13,163 nucleotides of DNA. It comes from JBDTYT01 sp040005555. GTDB taxonomy: Bacteria; Actinomycetota; UBA4738; HRBIN12. Positions 5,604-12,072 of this stretch are shown piece after piece. Every line of letters begins with the position of its first letter. The first letter of the stretch is position 1. The notes beneath the pieces were generated by a model. That model had not been told where the DNA came from. It saw only the letters and a list, made by a program, of their open reading frames with translations, and made no database searches. The stretch spans positions 1 through 13,163 of the forward strand of contig JBDTYT010000047.1 of assembly GCA_040005555.1 (NCBI GenBank). The letters are read 5' to 3'. The position numbers and the translations under genes are program-made.

Positions 5604-6241
5604 TCTTCGCCGACCGCGTCGACGCAGGGATGCGGCTCGCGGAGGCGCTCGAGCGGTTCGCAGTGGACCCGAGCGTGGTGCTCGCGATCCCGCGCGGCGG
5701 CGTCGTCGTCGGCGAGGTCGTCGCCCGCGCGCTCGGCGCTCCGCTCGACGTCGTGGTGCCACGCAAGATCGGCGCCCCCGCGAATCCCGAGCTCGGGATC
5801 GGCGCGATCGCGCCGGGGGTTCGGGTGCTCGACCCGCGCATGATCGGGATGCTCGGGGTGACCGAGGAGTACCTCGAGCGCGAGATCAAGACGCAGGAGC
5901 GAGAGATCGAGCGGCGCGAGCGAACCTACCGAGGGAACCGGCCGCCCGTCGAGGTTCGAGGCAGATCGGCGATCGTCGTCGACGACGGTGTGGCGACGGG
6001 TGGGACCGCGATCGCCGCCCTCCGCTGGGCTCGGGCTGCGGGCGCCGACCGTATCGTGTTGGCCGTTCCCGTCGCCCCGGGGCATTCGCTGGCTCGCCTG
6101 CGTGAGGAGGCGGACGACGTGGTCGTGCTGTCCGCCCCCGATCCGTTCTCGGCGGTGGGCGAGTGGTACCGCTCGTTCCGGCAGACCTCGGATCGCGAGG
6201 TGGTCGACGCGCTCGCACGGGGCGCGAGGAGCCCGACATGA
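5600..6241 (+). CDS. Predicted phosphoribosyltransferase (COG1926-like)
   Basis: A 213-residue type I phosphoribosyltransferase-fold protein. IPRGG (30-34) and the PRPP-binding loop VVDDGVATGGTA (126-137) are clear. A long charged helix around residues 88-110 (YLEREIKTQEREIERRERTY) forms the family's extra segment. Members bind 5-phosphoribosyl-pyrophosphate, but the substrate of this subgroup is not established, and it should not be called a purine salvage enzyme. It starts at GTG 5600 overlapping the stop of the small basic protein, and its TGA overlaps the ATG of the membrane protein (ATGA). The three genes therefore form one tightly coupled unit. Confidence 0.88.
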   Translation: MIFADRVDAGMRLAEALERFAVDPSVVLAIPRGGVVVGEVVARALGAPLDVVVPRKIGAPANPELGIGAIAPGVRVLDPRMIGMLGVTEEYLEREIKTQEREIERRERTYRGNRPPVEVRGRSAIVVDDGVATGGTAIAALRWARAAGADRIVLAVPVAPGHSLARLREEADDVVVLSAPDPFSAVGEWYRSFRQTSDREVVDALARGARSPT

Positions 6242-6555
6242 GGGTCGTCGAGCTCACCATCGCCGGGTTGCTCATCGTGGCGGGCCTCCGATCGCTGTGG
6301 GCGTGGTCGCGCCGAGGATTCGAGGGCACCGACGTGATCGACCACCTGCTCTACGCGCTGTTCGTGACGGGGCGCATCGCCCTGTGGTTCGTGATCGCAG
6401 GCTTCTTCCTCATCCCCGCGGCGATCGACGCCCAGGGACAGCCCCCCCTCGACGAGCTCGCGCGATACCGGTGGTACTTCATCGTGCCGTTGCTCCTGGC
6501 AGCGGTGCAGCTCGTGGCGGGCTACGTCCTCGATCGTCGATCGCCCGATCGATAG
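6238..6555 (+). CDS. Hypothetical membrane protein with three predicted helices
   Basis: A 105-residue protein with three hydrophobic stretches: residues 4-23, 37-63 and 78-99. The middle one ends in FFLIPAAI and is followed by a polar loop. I do not recognise the family. ATG 6238 follows GAGGAG (6226-6231) at 6 nt and overlaps the stop of the phosphoribosyltransferase, so it is the third gene of that cassette. The open frame extends upstream to 6163, but that part lies within the preceding gene and lacks membrane character. A role together with the phosphoribosyltransferase is possible from coupling only. Confidence 0.8.
   Translation: MRVVELTIAGLLIVAGLRSLWAWSRRGFEGTDVIDHLLYALFVTGRIALWFVIAGFFLIPAAIDAQGQPPLDELARYRWYFIVPLLLAAVQLVAGYVLDRRSPDR
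6537..6552 (+). terminator. Weak hairpin at the end of the membrane-protein gene
   Basis: TCGATC (6537-6542) pairs with GATCGA (6547-6552) around a GCCC loop. It lies inside the last codons of the gene, with no T-run following. It might end the cassette transcript or be incidental coding sequence. Confidence 0.25.
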
Positions 6556-6639
6556 GGCGGCGGCCTGCACCTGTCGTGAGGACGTGGCGATGATGCGTCG
6601 ATCCGACGACGGCCCTCGATGCGCGAGCGCGTGGGATGC

Positions 6640-6645
6640 TAGAAC
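6640..6645 (+). promoter_or_regulatory. -10-like element for the LolA-like/ABC operon
   Basis: TAGAAC within TGCTAGAAC (extended -10 appearance) ends 6 nt before ATG 6652, again without a Shine-Dalgarno. This favours ATG 6652 over GTG 6646, which would directly abut the hexamer. Confidence 0.4.
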
Positions 6646-6651
6646 GTGGAC

Positions 6652-7686
6652 ATGGCCCGCCTCCCGCGCTCTCGTTCCGCGATCGCGTCGGTCGTCCTCG
6701 CGCTCGTCCTGGGGACCTCCTTCGGCGTCGCGGTCACCCGCGCCGATCCGGTCCCGGACCTCCCGCCGATCGCGCCCGAGCGGCTGATCGCGAACGCGCT
6801 CGTCGCGATCGCCTCCAGGACCCCGGTGTCGGGGACGGTGACGACGCATCTCGACCTCGGCTTGCCGCAGCTGCCGGCCTCGCTCGGTTCATCGGGCGGT
6901 GCGGCATCGATCCTGCTGGCCGATCAGACCTTCAAGGTCTGGCGCTCGCCGGACGGTACCCGTATCGCGCAGATCCTCCCGTTCGCCGAGCGCGACCTCA
7001 TCGCGACGCGAACCGACGTGTGGGCGTGGGACTCGAGCGCGTTCACTGCGTGGCACGCGGCGGTACCACTTTCGGCCGAGCCCCCGGCGCCTCCGTCGGT
7101 GGGGGACATCGAGTCGATCGCGACGAAGGTGCTCGCGGAGGCGGCCAAGTACGCGACGCTTTCGCTCGCCGAGCCCGAACGCGTCGCCGGCCGGGGCGCG
7201 TACGTCCTCGCGCTCGAGCCCATCGATCCGACCACGCTCGTCGGCTCGATCCGAGTGGCCATCGACGCCGAGACGTGGCTGCCCTTGCGCGTGCAGGTCA
7301 TCCCGAAAGGCAGCGTCGACGCCGCGATCGAGGCGGGGTTCACGTCGGTGGACTTCGGTCCGGTCGATCCCTCGATCTTCACGTTCACGCCGCCGGACGG
7401 CGCGACGGTCAAGGAGCTCGGCCCAGCGAGCGGCGGATCATCGGACTGCGGCGGCGATTGCGGGAGCGGCGTGGTCCCCGACGTCCGAACGTTCGGCGAT
7501 GGGTTCGGTCTGATCCTGGCCGTCCGCGTACCGGCGGCCGATGTGCCGCCAGATGCGCGAGCGATGTTGCCGTACGCCGGGCCGCTCGGGTCGGTCGATC
7601 TCGTCGTGCGCGGCGATCACGCATGGGTCCTCGCGGGTGCGGTCGATCCGAGCGCCCTGCAGGCGGTCGAACCCGAGCTGCCGTGA
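6652..7686 (+). CDS. Exported LolA-like protein of an ABC transporter operon
   Basis: A 344-residue protein with an N-terminal signal or anchor helix (about residues 10-29, AIASVVLALVLGTSFGVAV) and no lipobox cysteine. The body resembles the LolA/LppX/RseB-like lipid-binding fold seen in actinobacterial exported proteins. Supporting stretches are FKVWRSPDGTRIAQI, AGRGAYVLALEP, IDAETWLPLRVQV and DFGPVDPSIFTFTPPDGATV. A glycine-rich linker holds two cysteines (SDCGGDC, Cys266 and Cys270), followed by a C-terminal segment of about 70 residues. Its stop overlaps the GTG of the ABC ATPase (GTGA). In the extracytoplasmic space it could collect or deliver a lipid-like substrate for the transporter; that is inference. 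The start could also be GTG 6646. Confidence 0.72.
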   Translation: MARLPRSRSAIASVVLALVLGTSFGVAVTRADPVPDLPPIAPERLIANALVAIASRTPVSGTVTTHLDLGLPQLPASLGSSGGAASILLADQTFKVWRSPDGTRIAQILPFAERDLIATRTDVWAWDSSAFTAWHAAVPLSAEPPAPPSVGDIESIATKVLAEAAKYATLSLAEPERVAGRGAYVLALEPIDPTTLVGSIRVAIDAETWLPLRVQVIPKGSVDAAIEAGFTSVDFGPVDPSIFTFTPPDGATVKELGPASGGSSDCGGDCGSGVVPDVRTFGDGFGLILAVRVPAADVPPDARAMLPYAGPLGSVDLVVRGDHAWVLAGAVDPSALQAVEPELP

Positions 7687-8615
7687 CGGCCCTCGTCACA
7701 CGGGGGCTCACGAAACGCTACGGCGACGTGAAGGTGGTCGACGAACTCGACCTCACGGTCGAGCGCGGCGAACTGTACGGGTTCCTCGGTCCGAACGGCG
7801 CAGGCAAGACGACCACGATCCGGATGGCCCTCGGACTCATCGCGCCGAGCGGCGGTGAGGTCGACCTGCTCGGCGAGCGCATGTCGCTCCGCGGCCGACC
7901 GTCCTGCCTCGCCCGGACGGGAGCGATGATCGAGGAACCCGCGTTCTACAGGTTCCTGTCGGGGCGGCGCAACCTGGAGGTGTTCGCGAAGGCGGGCGGT
8001 TCGCGACAGGATGTACGTCGACGGCTGGGGCGCATCGAGGAGATGCTCGAGACCGTCGGACTCACGTCCGCGGCGACCAAGCGCGTCAAGGCGTACAGCC
8101 AAGGCATGCGCCAGCGCCTCGGTTTGGCGGCGGCCATGCTCGGCGAGCCCGAGATCTTGGTGCTCGACGAGCCGACGAACGGCCTCGATCCATCGGGCAT
8201 GCGCGAGATCCGTCAGCTGCTGAGGCGGTTGACCGATGGTGGCACGACCGTGTTCGTCTCGAGCCACCTGCTCGCCGAGGTGGAGGCCGTGTGCGACCGG
8301 GTCGGGGTGCTCTCGCGCGGTCGGCTGGTCGCCGAGGGGCCGCCCTCTGTGCTGCGGGGCGCGGCCGAGCGCGTGCGGCTCGACGTCGACGACGTCGCCA
8401 AGGCCCGGCGGGTCCTCTCAGCGATCCGGGGCGTCGAGCTCTCGCCGGAGAGCGAGCTGCCGCTGCGGGTCAGGCTGCTCGATGAGGTAACCGCGGCGCA
8501 GGTGAACGCCGCGCTCGTGTCCGCCGGCGTCGCGGTGGGCGCGCTCGTCCCCGAGCGGGAGAGCCTCGAGGACGTGTTCCTCGAGCTGGTGGGAGACGGC
8601 GATGCTCAAGGTTGA
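7683..8615 (+). CDS. ABC transporter ATP-binding protein, BcrA/CcmA type
   Basis: A 310-residue ATPase subunit that powers an exporter on the inner face of the membrane. It has Walker A GPNGAGKT (36-43), a Q-loop region reading GAMIEEPAFYRFLSG (80-94, typical of the BcrA-like subfamily, Glu in place of Gln), signature YSQGMRQRL (138-146), Walker B ILVLDEP (158-164), the D-loop NGLDP and switch His195 in SSHLL. About 90 residues follow the ATPase core, ending in SLEDVFLELV as is usual. GTG 7683 overlaps the previous stop. The frame is open to 6636, but upstream of 7683 it is antisense-like sequence in the wrong frame of the LolA-like gene. The substrate is not predictable from this subunit. 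Confidence 0.94.
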   Translation: MTALVTRGLTKRYGDVKVVDELDLTVERGELYGFLGPNGAGKTTTIRMALGLIAPSGGEVDLLGERMSLRGRPSCLARTGAMIEEPAFYRFLSGRRNLEVFAKAGGSRQDVRRRLGRIEEMLETVGLTSAATKRVKAYSQGMRQRLGLAAAMLGEPEILVLDEPTNGLDPSGMREIRQLLRRLTDGGTTVFVSSHLLAEVEAVCDRVGVLSRGRLVAEGPPSVLRGAAERVRLDVDDVAKARRVLSAIRGVELSPESELPLRVRLLDEVTAAQVNAALVSAGVAVGALVPERESLEDVFLELVGDGDAQG

Positions 8616-9408
8616 ATGGATCAAGGCGCTCCGGCGCTGGCGGACCTACCTGATCGCCGCCGCCCTCGGGGGGGTGCCCTTCCTCATCGTCCTCGCGGTG
8701 AAGCTCTCGCCGCCCACGCCGTCGGCGAGCGAGGACGCTCCGCCGTTCCTGCTCCAGATCGTGCACAACGGGCTGTTCGCCCCGCTCACCGGTCTGGCCG
8801 TGGTGCAGCCGTTCTTCATGTCCCTCGCGCTCGGGCTGTTCGCCGGAGACGCGATCGCCGGCGAGGCCCAGTCGGGCACGCTGCGTTCGTTGCTCGTGCG
8901 GCCCGCCGGTCGCGCGCGGCTCGTGCTGTCGAAGTACGCGGCCGCGATGACCTTGCTCGGCGTGCTCTTGCTCGGCGTCATCGCCTCGGGAGCCGTGTTC
9001 GGCGGGATCGTGTTCGGGTTCGGGCCGTTGCCGACGCTGTCGGGGTCGTCGCTCTCGGTCGCGCAAGCGTCTCTGCGCATCTTCGCCGCAGGCGGCTACA
9101 TCCTGCTCGCGGCGGCGGGCATCACCGCGGTCGGGATCTTCGTCTCGACGCTCACGGATTCGGGGCCGGGCGCGACGGTCGCCACCGTGATCTTGGCGAT
9201 CACGAGCCAGATCCTCGACAACATCCCGAGCTTGCGCACGATCCACGCGTACCTGCCCACCCACGGATGGCTCGCCTACACCGATCTGTTCCGGTTCCCG
9301 GTCGATTGGGCGGGGATGCGCGCGGGCCTCGTGGTGAGCGGAGCCTACGCGATGGTGTTCCTCGCGGCGGCGCTGCTGGTCTTCGGCCGCAAGGACGTCA
9401 CGGCGTGA
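8602..9408 (+). CDS. ABC-2 type transporter permease
   Basis: A 268-residue integral membrane subunit with about six hydrophobic stretches (roughly 16-34, 56-80, 108-135, 160-180, 190-207 and 240-262). Between the second and third lies GDAIAGEAQSGTLRSLLVRP, the cytoplasmic coupling segment typical of ABC-2 exporters of the BcrB/NosY kind. ATG 8602 is preceded by GGGAGA (8591-8596) and overlaps the ATPase gene by 14 nt, so the two subunits are co-translated. It converges on pckA, with 6 nt between the stops and no visible terminator. Confidence 0.92.
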   Translation: MLKVEWIKALRRWRTYLIAAALGGVPFLIVLAVKLSPPTPSASEDAPPFLLQIVHNGLFAPLTGLAVVQPFFMSLALGLFAGDAIAGEAQSGTLRSLLVRPAGRARLVLSKYAAAMTLLGVLLLGVIASGAVFGGIVFGFGPLPTLSGSSLSVAQASLRIFAAGGYILLAAAGITAVGIFVSTLTDSGPGATVATVILAITSQILDNIPSLRTIHAYLPTHGWLAYTDLFRFPVDWAGMRAGLVVSGAYAMVFLAAALLVFGRKDVTA

Positions 9409-9414
9409 TCGGGG

Positions 9415-10926
9415 TCAACTCGCCGCCTTCACGATCTCCGGCGTGAGCTCGGGGAACTCCTCGAGCCGGGCGACGCGCTCGGCCTTCAATCGCTCGACGG
9501 TGTCCGTGTACTCGCTCATCCGCCCCTCGCGCTCGTACAGACGCCGAGGCTGGAGCAGCTCGAGATCGTCGAAGCCAGGGACGTCGGAAGCCACCGTGTA
9601 GCCGAAGTCCGGATCCTCGTCCCACCCGATCGACCGCTCGGCGATGCCCTTCACGCAAGCCGACGTGTGAGGGATCTTCACCTTCTTCGAGCGCTCGTCG
9701 CCCTCGGGGCCGCCCACACGGCCTGTATTCAGCAGGTACGTCTCGATCGGGTGCGTCGCGAGCAGGTCGAGGATGCGGTTGCCCTGCAGGCCGTGCGGCA
9801 GCGGGAAGAACGGGTTCGTGCCGGGCACGCGCAGGAACCTGCCCGCCTCGGCCGCGCCTCCGGCCGAGGTGCCCGTGGTCTCGCCGAGCATGAAGTACGC
9901 GGCAGCCTGCTCCTGGTTCAGCCGAGCGACGGCGGGGATGATGTTCTCGTTGCGATTGAGGATCAACAGGTAGTCGACGGTTCCGACCTCGGTCGCATCG
10001 CGGTAGCGGGCGAGATCCGACATCTCGAAGACCGCGCGACCGTTCTGCGTGTAGGACTCCTCGAAGAAGTTCACCTTCCCCGCGTCGTCTTGGTACACGT
10101 TCTCAAGGTACGTCGTGGACTTCACGACCGCGTTGTAGATGTTCGGCTCGAAGTCGGGGTCGAGGCTGAACGTCTTCGCGAAGCACCCGTTCTCGGTCCC
10201 GTAGGGCGTGCCGCCGGGCATGAGCGCGACGAAGTCATCCTGCACCGGCAACGAGTCGTTCTGCGTGGTGAAGGTGGTCGTGGTCTTGCCGGTGCCCGAC
10301 AGGCCGATGATCATGAAGACCTTCTCGCCCTCGGCCGTCGGGATGACCTTCAACCCGGCGTGCAATGCGAGGCCTCCGCGGCGGTACACGGTGTCGTTCC
10401 ACATGCGCAGGCCGCCCTTCTTCGACTCGCCGAAGTAGTCGGAGTTCAGCACGCGCGTGACACCGTGCTCCAGATCGACCGCGATGACCCGGTCGTCCGG
10501 GTAGCCCCGGGCCGGCAGGTTCGGCGTGTAGATGACCTGCACGTCCGGTGCGTCACGGTCCTCGCGAGGGAAGTAGAGCTTCTGCTGCATCCCGGCGATG
10601 TTCGCGTTCGCGGCTTCGATGGAGAGCCGAGCCTTCGTGCGGAACGAAGGATCGTTGCCGATGTATCCGTCCACCACGATGACCTCGCGCTCGCGCAGGT
10701 AGTCGTCCTGCATCTTCGCGATGCGGTCGAACTCCCCGCGCGTCATCGTCTTGCCGCTGGAGGCCTCGGCGACCACGTACGTGCTGCCCGCGCTGCGCGA
10801 GACCGCCTTCGTCTGCACGTTCACGTTGCCGAACTCGGTGACGCGGCACTGCGGCATCTGCTCGGTGAGCGCCCGCAGCTCCTCCGGTGTCGGGTTGTCG
10901 TAGACCTTCAACGCCTCGACGTGCAC
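9415..10926 (-). CDS. pckA: Phosphoenolpyruvate carboxykinase (ATP), divergent clade
   Basis: A 503-residue enzyme that converts oxaloacetate and ATP to phosphoenolpyruvate, ADP and CO2, the entry step of gluconeogenesis. The P-loop GLSGTGKTTTT (208-218) and the DD pair at 230-231 are clear, as are ENGCFAKT (245-252), Arg297 in NGRAVF, and LNTGRVGG (399-406). They align in order with the E. coli ATP enzyme as I remember it. SRSAGSTYVV (43-52) takes the place of TGRSPKDKYIV, so the substrate arginine appears kept as Arg44. FGESKKGG (165-172) replaces YGGEMKKG, and His189 fits the Mn ligand. Sequence around these motifs is far from classical PckA. The GTG start follows AAGGAG at 10939-10934. 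It lies divergent from thiL. Confidence 0.9.
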   Translation of the reverse strand: MHVEALKVYDNPTPEELRALTEQMPQCRVTEFGNVNVQTKAVSRSAGSTYVVAEASSGKTMTRGEFDRIAKMQDDYLREREVIVVDGYIGNDPSFRTKARLSIEAANANIAGMQQKLYFPREDRDAPDVQVIYTPNLPARGYPDDRVIAVDLEHGVTRVLNSDYFGESKKGGLRMWNDTVYRRGGLALHAGLKVIPTAEGEKVFMIIGLSGTGKTTTTFTTQNDSLPVQDDFVALMPGGTPYGTENGCFAKTFSLDPDFEPNIYNAVVKSTTYLENVYQDDAGKVNFFEESYTQNGRAVFEMSDLARYRDATEVGTVDYLLILNRNENIIPAVARLNQEQAAAYFMLGETTGTSAGGAAEAGRFLRVPGTNPFFPLPHGLQGNRILDLLATHPIETYLLNTGRVGGPEGDERSKKVKIPHTSACVKGIAERSIGWDEDPDFGYTVASDVPGFDDLELLQPRRLYEREGRMSEYTDTVERLKAERVARLEEFPELTPEIVKAAS

Positions 10927-10933
10927 GGCCTCT

Positions 10934-10939
10934 CTCCTT
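10934..10939 (-). promoter_or_regulatory. Ribosome binding site fixing the pckA start
   Basis: AAGGAG on the minus strand, 7 nt before GTG 10926, supporting that start. Confidence 0.7.
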
Positions 10940-10990
10940 CGGTTTCGGAGCTCGTGGTGCGTGCAGCGATCTCGGCGCTGCTCGGAGCGG

Positions 10991-11001
10991 CTAGATTCTA
11001 G
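10991..11001. promoter_or_regulatory. Palindrome with back-to-back -10 elements for pckA and thiL
   Basis: CTAGATTCTAG is a perfect inverted repeat (arms CTAGA and TCTAG around one base). On the plus strand it contains TAGATT (10992-10997), pointing to thiL. On the minus strand it contains TAGAAT (11000-10995), pointing to pckA. Transcripts in the two directions would begin about 64 nt before thiL and about 60 nt before pckA. Polymerase could occupy only one direction at a time. -35 elements are not convincing. Confidence 0.45.
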
Positions 11002-11011
11002 CTGACGGAGT

Positions 11012-11044
11012 CACGGCCCCCGTCCGCCGTTTCGGACCACCGTG
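11012..11044 (+). other. Stem-loop in the thiL leader
   Basis: CACGG (11012-11016) pairs with CCGTG (11040-11044), and an inner stem GTCCG (11022-11026) pairs with CGGAC (11033-11037) around a six-base loop. It would form near the 5' end of the thiL transcript if transcription starts at the palindrome. It is too small and lacks the conserved bases of a thiamine-diphosphate riboswitch. Confidence 0.3.
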
Positions 11045-11067
11045 CGGGGCCCCTCCCGACGGAGCGT

Positions 11068-12072
11068 ATGGAGCTTTCCGAGGACGGATTGGTCGCCGCG
11101 ATCCGCACCGTGCTCTCGGGCGAGACGTCCGGGGTCATCGTCGGTCTCGGAGACGACGCGGCGGTGGTGGAGCCGGGGACGGGGTCATCCGTGCTCACGA
11201 CCGACCTGCTGGTGGACGGCGTGCATTTCGAGCGCGGATCGACCTCCGCCCGAGATCTCGGCGCGAAGGCCATCGCGGTGAACGTGTCCGATATCGCGGC
11301 GATGGGCGCATCGCCGAGGTACGCGCTCGCCTCGTTGGCGCTGCCGAGCGACATCGAAGCCGCATGGGTCGTCGAGCTGTACGGCGGGATGCGAGCAGCG
11401 TGCGACGAGTACGCCCTCGCGCTCGTGGGCGGAGATCTCAGTCGAGCCGAACGGTTGGTCATCTCGGTGATGGTCCTCGGCGAGGTCTCGCGCGGCCATG
11501 CGGTCACGCGCGAGGGGGCGCGTGCGGGCGACGCCATCGTGGTCACCGGTTCGCTCGGAGCCGCGGCAGCCGGCCTCGCGCTATCGCGGGCGCCGGCTCC
11601 CGTTCTGTTGGCCGCGCTCTCCGCCGGATGGGCGCGCGAGCTGCTCGATGCGCTCGCCCGCCCGGCGGCTCGCGTGGGCGAGGGGGTCACCCTGGCGCAG
11701 TGCGGCGCGACGGCGATGATGGATCTGTCCGACGGAGTCGCGAAGGATCTCTCCCGCCTGTGCATCGCGAGCGGTGTGGGCGCGCGGGTGCGCCTGGCAG
11801 ATGTGCCGATCCCGGAGGCGGTGCGCGCGGCGGCGGCGGCGCTCGCCGTCGATCCCCTGGACCTCGCGATCTCAGGCGGCGAGGACTACGAGCTGCTCGC
11901 CACGATCGCGCCGACAGAGGTCGACGGTGCCCGCGAGCGGCTCCGCGACCGGTTCGGCCTGGCGCTCACGCGGGTCGGAGATATCGTCGAAGGACAGGGA
12001 CTGGTCGCCGTCGATGCTCACGGCGCCGAGTCGACGATGGAGCCGAAGGGATGGGATCACTTTGCCGGCTGA
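11068..12072 (+). CDS. thiL: Thiamine-monophosphate kinase
   Basis: A 334-residue PurM/SelD-fold kinase that phosphorylates thiamine monophosphate with ATP to give thiamine diphosphate, the active cofactor. The metal/ATP motifs are GLGDDAAVV (26-34), TDLLVDGVHF (45-54), NVSDIAAMG (72-80), GGDLS (121-125), MDLSDGVAKDL (218-228) and SGGEDYELL (269-277), ending in GWDHF (328-332), all as in the family. The length is typical. ATG 11068 has GGAG only three bases upstream, a tight but possible spacing. It overlaps thiD by 11 nt, giving a thiamine operon. Its leader can fold into a small stem-loop. Confidence 0.95.
   Translation: MELSEDGLVAAIRTVLSGETSGVIVGLGDDAAVVEPGTGSSVLTTDLLVDGVHFERGSTSARDLGAKAIAVNVSDIAAMGASPRYALASLALPSDIEAAWVVELYGGMRAACDEYALALVGGDLSRAERLVISVMVLGEVSRGHAVTREGARAGDAIVVTGSLGAAAAGLALSRAPAPVLLAALSAGWARELLDALARPAARVGEGVTLAQCGATAMMDLSDGVAKDLSRLCIASGVGARVRLADVPIPEAVRAAAAALAVDPLDLAISGGEDYELLATIAPTEVDGARERLRDRFGLALTRVGDIVEGQGLVAVDAHGAESTMEPKGWDHFAG

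Noticed and set aside
6636..7682. Upstream half of the ABC ATPase open frame
   Set aside because: It is the wrong frame of the LolA-like gene and rich in Arg. ABC homology begins exactly at GTG 7683, which overlaps the previous stop as GTGA.
9667..11001. Plus-strand open frame of 444 codons opposite pckA
   Set aside because: A complementary-frame artefact of the GC-rich pckA coding sequence; no motifs, while pckA has a full motif set and a ribosome binding site.
11002..11067. Thiamine-diphosphate riboswitch before thiL
   Set aside because: The leader is only about 64 nt and lacks the conserved CTGAGA-type core and the two-arm architecture; only a small stem-loop is seen.
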